This document shows, in pieces, positions 1-9,800 of a stretch of 64,000 nt of DNA; the stretch's first letter is position 1, and each line of letters opens with the position of its first letter. The position numbers and the translations under genes are program-made. Origin of the DNA: Gryganskiella cystojenkinii (Eukaryota > Mortierellomycota > Mortierellomycetes > Mortierellales > Mortierellaceae); assembly GCA_015852425.1 (NCBI GenBank), contig JAAAIG010000097.1:1-64000 (forward strand), read 5' to 3'. The notes under the pieces are model-generated. The model was not told the origin of the DNA, made no database searches, and worked only from the letters and a program-made list of their open reading frames with translations.

Positions 1-894
1 AAAAAAAAAAAAAGAAAGAAAAGAGGAGAAAGAAAAATAGTCAGAAGGGAAACAAAAAAAGCAGCAGGATGTGTGTTGTGTCTTGTTTGGGGTGGCACAA
101 GCGACCAACGAGAATAAAGATCAAGAAACGAAGGTCCTTGGTTGGTGCGTTGGAAACTTTTTTATTTTTTCCATCCCAAAGGACTGCAAAGCAAGCGGCG
201 GGAAAGCAAAATACGGAAAGGCAAAGGAAGAAAAAAAAAAAGGCAAGAAAAGAAAAGTAAGGGACGGCAAAGAGCATAGCCGCGCCACGGACACAACAAT
301 AGCCACGCGACGCGTGGACGGAAACAAAGATAAACTCGGTGGCATAGCATTATTGCGAACAACATGGCTAATTATGCGGTTTCCGTTTAGTGGCAAGTCG
401 CGTCTGTTGGGCAATTAGACCCCTTTGCGTTAACATATTCGTTTTTCGAGCTTTTTATGTCCGTTTGACATGAGAAGACTACCATCTGGAAATATTAACT
501 TCCACCGCGAGGGGCAACAGCACAGACGACTATCCAAGACAACCATAAAACTCAGCAATCTTACTCCAGTCTCCTCTCGAAGCTTTCGACCATCTTGATT
601 CCTTCCCTCCAGCCACTGACCGCTAAAATTGAAATTTTTTTTCTTGCCAAGACTTTTTTTTTTGGGTGTCCCCTTTGTGACCCATCAGGCTGTAGCCCAC
701 AGACAGAGCTCACAGCCATTCACCGCACACAGCTAGAAGAGAGAGAGAGCTTTTTTCTTTGCCTTTTGAGTTTTTTCTTCTTCTCTTCCTTCCGTCTTTC
801 TCATTCACAGTATTCCCTTTTCTACCTCCCCCCTCTTTTCTTCTTTCTTATACTCTTCATACGACCACACACTCCCATATTTCTTTCACACACA
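1..894. other. upstream intergenic DNA, A-rich then pyrimidine-rich
   Basis: The window opens in an A-rich tract. From about 640 it becomes a long C/T-rich leader running into the start codon at 895, typical of a fungal promoter and 5' UTR. Short open frames here are low-complexity and on both strands, so I do not call them genes. Confidence 0.5.
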
Positions 895-2193
895 ATGGCC
901 AACAACCCCTGGCAGGAAGAGAACACTGAAGCAAATTCAGCTTCAGCCCCTCTGCTTCTTTACCCTGAACTCGACGCTCACGAACAACCCTCTTTATCTT
1001 CTTCCTCCTCTTCTCACACGCAATTACCTGCTCCACCACAACAATATCAACAACAACAACAACAACAACAACAATATCTAGCACATACATCTTCAACGAC
1101 GGCATCAAAAGCTAAAAAGAACGATAGTCATCCTGTTGAAGAAGACGCGCCTCCCTCGTACGAGGCCGTGATAACAAAGGATGTCACACAACTGCACGAC
1201 AATTATGATCACCTCCGAGGTCCGCCTGGTCAACGAGGTCGAGATGACAAGATCCGAATCCCCTTTGATACCCATGATAGCAACAACAGCGCAGCTGCTG
1301 GTAGCAGCAGCAATGGGGCTGGATCCTCATCCCACTATGGCTCGACCGGTATCCTTCACTCTCCCACTGCACCACCAGAACTGGGTCTCACAGGCCAGAT
1401 TGCTCTCCCAGCGGATGAGGACGACGAGGCCTTTACTCGTGATATCGATCGTCTCCTTGGAGCAGATACCGACGCCGACAATGCCGCCGGTAGTAGTGTC
1501 CACAGCGACGATGATGATCATTCCTCGTCTTGTTGGAATATCGTCGGTGAAGGTCAAGCCTGGGCCGCGACCGCATATATGATCCTTGTGATCTTGCCCT
1601 GGTCTCTGTTCTGTTTCGGTTGGACTCTGGCCTGGATGATTGTCGCGGGCGTGACGATGATTATCCCACCCCTCGGCTATTTCTTTATCATCTTTTCGGT
1701 CACCTCCTGGCGCGCACTGGCTCGAGTCGACTTGGTTATGTCGGAGGCGTTTGTTTCAAATGAGGTTCGTCAACGGTACCCGTATTTCACCTCCTCAGTT
1801 TACATTGAGGCCGAACCTGGTCCAGCCTGGAGCGCCCCACGTCTGTTTGGTCGAGAGTTGCCTTTGCCAGAATTCATTCGTAGTCGTCTTCAAGATCGTC
1901 ATGCTCGTCGAGGTCGTCGTCCCAGGAACCTGTGGCATCGTGGGGTCCGTCATTTGAAAGCGACCGTGAATAACCGACATTCGATCCGGGCCATGTTTTA
2001 TTTCTTGACCTGGAAGCTGATGTTTGCGCTCCCAGTGTTTATTGTGGTTGTGTGTCTGTTCTCGTTCTCGTTGCCGTTTATGTTTTGTTTCCTGCCTTCG
2101 TTGTTGGCAGTGTCAAGGACGTTTGCGAACTGGCAGTACCGTTGGTCCGTGACCTGGTTGAGTGAAAAGCCAGCACCAATCGTCGTCCCATGA
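895..2193 (+). CDS. four-helix membrane protein with PPxY motif (putative sensor-domain-like)
   Basis: Single exon of 432 residues. The frame is open further upstream (from 595), but that part is low-complexity leader; the ATG at 895, after a pyrimidine-rich leader, is the sensible start. Residues 1-220 are hydrophilic, with a Ser run, a Gln tract (about 49-60) and a PPSY motif at 86-89, the kind bound by WW domains of NEDD4/Rsp5 ubiquitin ligases. The C-terminal half has two hydrophobic segments (about 221-270), an Arg-rich cytosolic loop, then two more (about 365-415). The helix pair followed by a SWRALARVDL stretch resembles the family annotated as putative sensor domain; this is resemblance by eye only. 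A plausible reading is a membrane adaptor or substrate for an Rsp5-type ligase. The two-pair layout and the motif are seen; the function is inferred. Confidence 0.75.
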   Translation: MANNPWQEENTEANSASAPLLLYPELDAHEQPSLSSSSSSHTQLPAPPQQYQQQQQQQQQYLAHTSSTTASKAKKNDSHPVEEDAPPSYEAVITKDVTQLHDNYDHLRGPPGQRGRDDKIRIPFDTHDSNNSAAAGSSSNGAGSSSHYGSTGILHSPTAPPELGLTGQIALPADEDDEAFTRDIDRLLGADTDADNAAGSSVHSDDDDHSSSCWNIVGEGQAWAATAYMILVILPWSLFCFGWTLAWMIVAGVTMIIPPLGYFFIIFSVTSWRALARVDLVMSEAFVSNEVRQRYPYFTSSVYIEAEPGPAWSAPRLFGRELPLPEFIRSRLQDRHARRGRRPRNLWHRGVRHLKATVNNRHSIRAMFYFLTWKLMFALPVFIVVVCLFSFSLPFMFCFLPSLLAVSRTFANWQYRWSVTWLSEKPAPIVVP

Positions 2194-2531
2194 TAATGTC
2201 CCTTTCCTTTTATCTATTCTTTACAATACCCCCCCTGTTATGATTCTCTTTCCTTCCCTGCCTTTCCAATCTCAAACCAATATCTGTAAATAAAGAACGA
2301 AAATGCCAAGAAACACCACAGCCAAAGTTGCAGTCTCACTGCCAGAGAAAAGAGATCAAAAAAACGTGATCTTTGTGGCTTAGAGCTTACGCCACTGAAT
2401 GCATCAAAGAGGCACATGCAATTCACACGCATCTCTTCTGAATTCCATTACATCACAATCAACCCTTCTTTTTCGATTCAGGACCCTTTGGAGCCAAGCA
2501 GACTAGGCGCACACTTCATACGACAACAAAA
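2194..2531. other. intergenic spacer
   Basis: This separates two co-directional genes. It holds the 3' end of the membrane-protein gene (an AATAAA-like stretch near 2289) and a short leader before the ATG at 2532. I see no further gene. Confidence 0.5.
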
Positions 2532-3923
2532 ATGTCTGAAAAAAAGAAACGGTCCACCAGCACAGAATGGGGAAGCCAGCCTGGCAATAGCAAGAATGGA
2601 GCCGGTCCTTCTAAACGCGTCCGTTTCGGAGGCGACAACCCCAATGCACCCACGCTCCAAGAAATTGACGACTCGGACCTACTGGAACAACGCAAGGGTC
2701 GCCGTGGCGCCGTCACCGTCGTCAAGTATGATTCCGGAGACGACTCTTCCGAGGACGAGGATTCCCCCAAAAAGAAAAAAGTCTCTATCGAAGAGATACT
2801 TGCCGAGGACGAGGTCGAGGGTGAGGAGCCTCAGGATGAAGCCGACGACATGTTTGCTACGCCTGAAGAACTCGCTCAAAAGGAAGCGGAAAAACGAACC
2901 CGCGCCGCCATGAAGGGCAAAACCAAGGCCACAATCGTCGCTAGCGCCAAAGCCAAACAACAAAAGGGTAAAAAGAAACTCGGACAAGGCGAATTTGACA
3001 AGGACGATATCGAGGGTGAGGACATGCGACTCGAGGACCTGGACGAGAACGAGTACGATTCCGATGGTAACCCCAAGATCGAGGCCTTTAATATGAAGGA
3101 CGAACTCGAGGATGGTGGCGAGATTGATGCATCGGGGAACTTTATCAGGAAACTGGATCCAGATCGGTTTCATGATAATTGGTTGGAAGGCCTTTCCAGA
3201 AAGGAAATCCAAGCCGCTCGCGAGGCCCATGATCGGAAACTAAGACAACAGCAAGATGAAGAACGCGAGGCGGCCAAGTCGGCCATGACGGAGACGGATA
3301 TCTACATCGAGTTGGTCAATATCCTCAAGCCCCGCGAGTCAGTTCTCGAGGCCATTCAACGGTTAGGCGGCGGAGGTCAAAAGAAGAAATTATCTGCGGC
3401 GAGCAAGGCAGCCAACAAGAAGAAAAGCAGTTCTTCAACAACAACAGCAACGTTAGCATCATCGTCATCATCATCATCAAATATACCGGCAGAGGATCCA
3501 GAAGTGCAAGCCCAGAGGAAGCAAGCGATCGAGAAACTGACGGATCTCTGCGACAAGATGATGGCCATGGGTCATTTCGACATTTATGAAGAAACATACG
3601 AACAAGCGGTCCGATCCTTGCGTCGGGCCGATATCATCGAAGAGGATTGGATTATTGGTACACCGGTCCTGAGACCTGAGGAAAGAGCTGCTGCCGCTGC
3701 TGCTGCCATGTTGTTGGATGAGGAAGAGGATACTCCCGCCCAGTGGGAGTACAAGTGGGCCAGCCCACCCGAAGGCAGTCAGAACCCTGATGAAGTCTTT
3801 GGACCATTCTCGGGTGCAGAGATGAAATCTTGGTCTGATCAAGGGTTCTTTAGTCAGGGGATCTTGGTTCGTATGGCGGGCGATACGACCTTTCAGCCTG
3901 CTACACCTACTACTTTTACATGA
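2532..3923 (+). CDS. LIN1: GYF-domain U5 snRNP protein, CD2BP2/Lin1 homolog
   Basis: Single exon, 463 residues. The N-terminal three quarters is acidic and lysine-rich with nuclear-localisation-like KKKK stretches. A KRVRF motif sits near residue 30, as in CD2BP2/Lin1 proteins. A central segment (FNMKDELEDGG, then DNWLEGLS) also fits the family. The C-terminus (about 395-455) is a GYF domain: a W-x-Y-K-W start, then a GPFSGAEMKSW core, which binds proline-rich peptides. In yeast and mammals the family contacts the U5 snRNP (Prp6/Prp8 side) and leaves before spliceosome activation; that role is family knowledge. Odd points are low-complexity inserts (poly-Ser/Thr about 300-320 and poly-Ala near 390). 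The ATG at 2532 directly precedes the conserved N-terminus. Confidence 0.9.
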   Translation: MSEKKKRSTSTEWGSQPGNSKNGAGPSKRVRFGGDNPNAPTLQEIDDSDLLEQRKGRRGAVTVVKYDSGDDSSEDEDSPKKKKVSIEEILAEDEVEGEEPQDEADDMFATPEELAQKEAEKRTRAAMKGKTKATIVASAKAKQQKGKKKLGQGEFDKDDIEGEDMRLEDLDENEYDSDGNPKIEAFNMKDELEDGGEIDASGNFIRKLDPDRFHDNWLEGLSRKEIQAAREAHDRKLRQQQDEEREAAKSAMTETDIYIELVNILKPRESVLEAIQRLGGGGQKKKLSAASKAANKKKSSSSTTTATLASSSSSSSNIPAEDPEVQAQRKQAIEKLTDLCDKMMAMGHFDIYEETYEQAVRSLRRADIIEEDWIIGTPVLRPEERAAAAAAAMLLDEEEDTPAQWEYKWASPPEGSQNPDEVFGPFSGAEMKSWSDQGFFSQGILVRMAGDTTFQPATPTTFT

Positions 3924-4285
3924 TTAAAGCACAAAACATATGCATAACAACACAGTATGGGAAGAAAAAAAAAAAAGAATATTCATGCGGTCTTCTATTT
4001 CTAGAAAGTTGCGATGGTGTTTCGTGAAGGTCTCCCGAGTGGAGAGGTAAAACAGGTGAAAGCAGAAGGCAAGCTGTTGATAAATGATCAAATGGACGAC
4101 AAAAGATTATGCTGCCGGGCAGCTTTCCTTTTATTTCGGTGAGGGGTTCAAAATTATTCCTCCCTTTTGGCAAAAGTCTACCAGAGACAGTTGTCGTGTC
4201 GGTTGGTGTAGGGGAGTGTACTTTTTTTAGATAGAGATATATAACATGATAAGATACAAAGGTATGACCACTCGCTTCTGGATAT
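3924..4285. other. convergent intergenic spacer
   Basis: This lies between the 3' ends of the Lin1 gene (plus) and the small Ser/Pro-rich gene (minus). It contains A-runs and no open frame of interest. Confidence 0.4.
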
Positions 4286-4591
4286 TTAGAAGGTGTTCAA
4301 CAAGATAGCGGGGAGGACAACGAGGACCAATCCGAGGACGGACATCTTCTTTTGCAAGTTGGAGTTGGCGCTGCTCTTAGTGGGAGAGGACGTAGGAGGG
4401 GTGGTGCCCGAGGGGACGGTCGTGTTTCCGGTTGAGGAAGGAACAGAGGGGGCGGTGGTAGGGACAACGGGACCGGGACCGCCAGTAGGACCACCAGAGG
4501 GAATGGGGGCGACCGAGGGGGAAGGAAGTCCAATGGAAACGGACGCGGGGGGAGAAACGGAGGCAGAGGCAGAAACAGAGACGCTAGACAT
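4286..4591 (-). CDS. small Ser/Thr/Pro-rich protein with hydrophobic C-terminal tail
   Basis: A single-exon frame of 101 residues. Residues 1-75 are almost only Ser, Thr, Pro, Gly, Val and Ala. After a short basic patch (LQKK) the last 17 or so residues are strongly hydrophobic, as in a GPI-attachment signal or a tail anchor. No N-terminal signal peptide is visible, which argues against a classical GPI protein unless an upstream exon was missed; I found no convincing one. A TATA-like element lies about 85 bp upstream and a pyrimidine-rich leader precedes the ATG, supporting transcription from this strand. The opposite strand is also open (4293-4682) but encodes Gly/Glu/Val filler. No family is recognised. 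Confidence 0.5.
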   Translation of the reverse strand: MSSVSVSASASVSPPASVSIGLPSPSVAPIPSGGPTGGPGPVVPTTAPSVPSSTGNTTVPSGTTPPTSSPTKSSANSNLQKKMSVLGLVLVVLPAILLNTF

Positions 4592-4673
4592 GATTGGTTA
4601 TATGTTTATGTGGGTGATGAAAAGATGGAGGATAAGAGAGAAAGAAAAAAAAAAAGTGGGAAGAGAAGCCAGG

Positions 4674-4681
4674 TACTTATA
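4674..4681 (-). promoter_or_regulatory. TATA-like element upstream of the Ser/Pro-rich gene
   Basis: On the minus strand the sequence reads TATAAGTA, 83-90 bp upstream of the ATG at 4591, followed by a C/T-rich leader. Spacing and context fit a fungal TATA box. Confidence 0.4.
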
Positions 4682-6817
4682 GACAAAAAATGGAGAGGCA
4701 ATGCCAATGAAAAAAAATAGATGATTATGGCGTTTGACTGGAGGGAATGTGATGATGAAATTGGCCCAACACTGCCTTGACGTGACGAAAAAAAAAGCAG
4801 AGTGTCGTTGTAAAGAAAAAAAGAAAAATAGAATTATGTATTAAACCAACGGCCAAGAAGGGGTGTGAGCGCAGGAACAAGAAGCAAAAAACAAAGGCAA
4901 GCGCAAGGGTCCCGAACAGTTCAATAAGGTTCATCCTTAGTCCATAGTGTGCTGGTGGACAAAGGGTGGGGACAGTGGTTTTTGAACATACTTTTTAGAA
5001 TGGTGCAATGAACTATTTCTTGACGGCTCAATTTTTTTCGGGTCCTTGTGTTTGAAAGGGCTTATTTGCTCATTTGAAAAAAAAAGATGTGGAGGACGTT
5101 ACCGCAGAAAAGATAGGGAACATTGGGTAAGAGGGGTAGTGTGGGCTGGGGAACCGTACGCGTACTTGAAAAAAAAGAAGGTTTACAAGGGTCTAGTTCA
5201 TCACCCATTCTCCCACTTCCCGTTGCTTTCGCTGAAAAGCCCACGATCGCCTTTTCTTTTTTTGTTGGTGGAGTGGTGTCGATGATGCAACCATTTTTGT
5301 TTGGGAGGAAGTAAAAGCTCGCGTGTAACCCTCCACTGCGCCAGTGCAGGCATTTTCACTTCAATCAATTCCTCGAAGATATTTTCTTTTCTCTTTTGGC
5401 TGAATCGGGGACCTTTTCGATTTTAACAAAATGTTTCTGGATTGTCGGGTGTATCCATTGGCTGGAACAACTTTGTCAATATTTTCGTCTCTCCTCGTGT
5501 TGGCTTGGAATGCTAAAACGATATGAGTGCTTGGCTTGGATAATTTTCTTTGCTTAGTCCCGGAAATATGATGGTTGAACTGCAAGCTTCAATGGGAAAT
5601 CAGCTCCAAAAAAAGGCAGTTATTCCAGGGTCTAGAAAGTTAAAAAAAAAATCTGTTCAGCCCGTATCATGTTAGTGTGCACTAAGCAAGTGTACAAGAA
5701 GTTGAAATTAGAACGCGTGTTGATTTTGTTTGCCATCTTTGCCCTTGGTTATCGCTTCCTCTTTTCCCCCTGTCATGCGTCTATTTTAACTAGCGTACCA
5801 TGGGAAGATGGCGAAGTCCAAGGGCAAAGGAGGGATTTTTCTTAAGAAAGTATACTTTCAGCCTTGAAATGTCACTTTTTCCCTTGGTATCGATGATGAT
5901 TGACGTATTTTGTACAAATTAATACTATTTTGGACTTTTTGGCTGTGTCTAGCGCAAGAATGGTTTGTTATTTATTTTGATCGTTGCCACAAAGGAGAGG
6001 AACGCAAATAGGGACAACAACAATATAAAAAAAAATACATAGCACTGTTCTTTCTTCTTTCCTTCATGCAAATGTACAGCCGACGGCGCGTTCGGCAGGA
6101 CAGCATTTTGCCAGTTATGCAACATCTCTTTCCTTTTTTTGCCTGAGCCGGGCTCTCAGATACACTCGCGCGGCCAAAAGTCACCCCTTACTCTGCCAAA
6201 CGCTCCCTCACTCCCAAGCCCAAGATCTCGAGATGGTGGGTAGAGGGGGCTTGGGAGCTTTGCAGACGTATCTAACTTATACAGACGAGTAAAAAACAAA
6301 AGAGCACCGGCAAAAAGAGCGGAAAACGATTGCAGGACGGAAGCGGGGGGGGGACCTTGGGTAAGGAAAAAAATACGGGAAGGGAGGGAGAAGCATATTT
6401 CATCGCCTTCTAAACATTTTTTTCTCATATGCAGGAACACGGATGTTCCTGAGTTCTGGCCACCCTTTAGATCAACAAATAAACACGCCATAGAAGTAGG
6501 GAAGGGAGAAAAAAGCGAGCAAAATAGATCGTTAACGTTCCACAAAAGTGAAGAAAAACAAAGAATAAATAAAAGAGAAGGGGAGAGACTCGCAACAAGG
6601 CTTTTCCAGGGACCTCTCATTTTCGAATTATCATAACCTTGTCTGTCCGTCTCGGATTTCCCTCAACAGTTCGACCGTTTGGAATCCCACATGGTAACTC
6701 ATTTTTCCTCTTTCGATTCCTTCTTTGTTCCGGTGCATAAAAATGGATGAATATGATATTTCTAAACTATTTCTTTCTCTTAACTGTTATCGTTTTTTTT
6801 TTTATCCTCGTGCCCCC
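4682..6817. other. 2.1-kb gene-poor region
   Basis: Only short frames without coding texture are present, with many A/T homopolymers and G-rich patches. I find no tRNA-like cloverleaf, repeat array or recognisable protein. The segment just below 6818 includes the 3' UTR of the ABC transporter on the minus strand. An unannotated non-coding transcript cannot be excluded. Confidence 0.4.
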
Positions 6818-9800
6818 TCAAAGGTTGCCAGACTCGCGTGCCAAAGAATAAAAGATTGAAGTCGGATCTGAAAGCAACTTTGCCGGAGAATCAAACTCGG
6901 CAACTTGACCCTGATCGAGCACCATAATCCGATCACTGTCCATGACCGTATTAATACGATGAGCAATCGTCAAGATGGTGCAGTCGCTAAACTTTTGTCG
7001 GATAATTGCCTGGACCAACGAATCCGTCTCCAAATCAATCGCGGCTGTTGCCTCATCCAACACCAACAAGGACGTCTTTCTCAACAATGCACGAGCGAGG
7101 CAGATCAGTTGACGTTGACCGACCGAGAAATTGTCGCCTTGTTCCAATACCACGGCGTTCAGACCTCCCTCCATACTCGTGACATAATCCTTCAAGTACG
7201 AGTCCTCCAAGGCTTGCCACAACTCGAGATCTGTCTTTGTGCCAAGAGGATCCAAATTGAAGCGAATCGTGCCCGCAAAGAGTACAGGATCCTGAGGAAT
7301 GATCGAGAACCTTGAGCGAACATCGTACAAGCCCAAAGTGGAAATATCGATCCCATCGACAAAGATCTGACCCTTGACAGATTCAATAATACGGAAGAGT
7401 GACAACGTCAGCGAGGATTTTCCGGCACCCGTGCGACCACAGATACCAATCTTTTCATGGGGGCGGATCGAACAAGTCACGCCTCTCAAGACGAGCTCAA
7501 GTCCAGGGCGGTAACGGGTCTCGTAATTCACAAAGTCGACACGACCCTGAGTAGGCCAGTCCTGGGGAGGGCGATGATGATCGACAATCTCGGGAGCCTC
7601 GGGTTTCAACTCGACATACTCCTGAAGACGCTCAACTGCGACAATATTGGACTCGATTTCGGTGTACTGACGGACCATCCAGTTCAATGTCTGGGTGATA
7701 CTCAGCGCATACGTCAACGACAAGCCGACCAGACCAGGATCGACAGAAACCTTGCGCGACAACGAAACGACCGACAAGAACGCGGATCCGAAAATGATGA
7801 TTGAACTCAAACATTCCAGACGGAAGGCCAACCAACGGTTTCCAGCAATACCGGGGTAGAAGGCGCGGAGGTTCTGGTCCAAGCGATGTTCGTTGCCTTG
7901 GATGAACCGGTTCTGTTGACGGTACGCACGAATGGTCGAGATACCTCCAAGAGTCTCCTGGAAATGCGCGAACACGGGCGATCGCGAGACAGAATCCAGA
8001 CGACGAATCTCGCGGGAGGTCGAAAGATAATACCGCTGCAACCACAGGTAGACGAAACTGAACGGCAAGATGACAATAATAAAACTGGGCGTCGAGAGTG
8101 TCACGACCACAAGGACTGAGGCGACTTGGAACAGCGTGCGGGAGTAACCAGAGAAGGAGCGAGGCAGGACCTCATCGATCGTGGATTGATCCTTACTGAA
8201 TCGGTTCAGGATACGTCCCATAGGCGTGGTGTCAAAGAACATCATGGGAGAACGCAAGACACTGTGCAACATATCCTGGTGCAACACACGAGCGGATCGG
8301 ATACCACAGTGGACTTGAAGGATGATGGACTGGAATACTGTCAAGAGCGAATAACTCATACCGAGCGCAGCATAGACACCAATGTAGAACAGAGGGCTGT
8401 TGACACCCTTGCCAGCATCGCTGTCACTACTCCAGTGTGTAAGCCAGAGTGAGGTCGAGATCGAGGCGGTTTGGGAAAGAACCATTGACAAGATATAGGC
8501 AATCACGGCCGGGTACGAACAAGCTTTAGCATAGGCGAGGTAAACACTTCGGCTTACGCTTCCCTGCTTCATCTGTTCTTCGGTCATCAAGTTCTTGTTA
8601 TCGGCCTTCTTGGGTTCATCGATCTTGGCCTTGTGAATCATGGCCGAGGCAACAGAGGGACGACGCAGGGTCTGGACACTGTTCGCACTTCGAATCGACA
8701 TGCGTCTTGCAGATCTTGGGGTCGTCGACAATAACGGCGCCTCTTCGGCGGGGATGGCATCGCGCTCGACGACATCCTCTTCCAAACAGATGTTCTGAGA
8801 GACCAAAGGTTCAACTAGCTCGGAAACCACATCCGCGCCCTCCAACAGTCCAGCGGTTGGACTGGAAGAGGAAGAGTCCCGACCGAAATCAGTGACAAGC
8901 TGATAGACTTCTGCCTTGTTCTTCATCAAAGCCTGGAAGTTGCCCTGTTCGACAACCTTACCATCCCTCAACATCATGATTTCGGTCGATTGCGCCAGGT
9001 ACTGAATCTGATGGGTCACAAAGACTCGGGCTTTGCCGGCCAGCAGGCCCTTGGGTCCCACGACCTTGTCAAAGATGGTTCTTCCGACATGGGCATCAAC
9101 AGCCGACAGGGGATCATCAAACAGGTAAATGTCCGCACGGGCGTACACGGCGCGGGCAAGCGAGATTCTAGCCTTTTGACCACCAGACAAATTGATTCCT
9201 CTTTCACCAATCTCAGTCATGTCGCCTCCCAAGAGCATATCAAAATCCTGTTGGAGACAACAAGCGTCGATCGTTTTTTGATAAAAGGTTTCGTCATATG
9301 CGTTCCCGAACAAAATGTTGTTGCGAAGTGTATCGTTCATGATCCAGGCCTATTTTCGAAAGAAAAAATAAAATATAAAAAAGCTATTGTCAGAATGCTT
9401 TTCTCCTCTCAGTTGACCGATTTGTTTGTAAAATTCATTTGTTGTTTCGTGTTGGCAGCTTTACCTGTTGAGGAACAAAAGCGACAGAGCCACGGATCCG
9501 GACCTCGCCCGAGACACGTTCCAAATCACCACAGAGCGCCGCGACAAGAGAACTCTTTCCGGAACCGACACGTCCAACCACACTCAACAGACAATCCTTC
9601 TTCAGCGCAAACGTAATGTTTGAAATCACAGGGGCCGCGTTCTTGTACCAGCTGTACGAGGCATCTGTGACCAAAATGGCATACTTGTCCGAAGCAGCAG
9701 CATCGCTCTGACCGTTACGTCGACGCTCCTCGACAATGATGGCATGAGGGTCAACCTCGGCCGAGGTCAAAAATTTGTAGACACGACCCAACGCAACGTA

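Noticed and set aside
4293..4682. Plus-strand frame of 129 residues opposite the small Ser/Pro-rich gene
   Set aside because: Gly/Glu/Val filler that mirrors the Ser/Thr/Pro codons of the minus strand; the minus strand has the TATA-like box and the leader.
8990..9616. Plus-strand frame of 208 residues across ABC transporter exons
   Set aside because: Shadow of the minus-strand nucleotide-binding domain exons; no protein resemblance.
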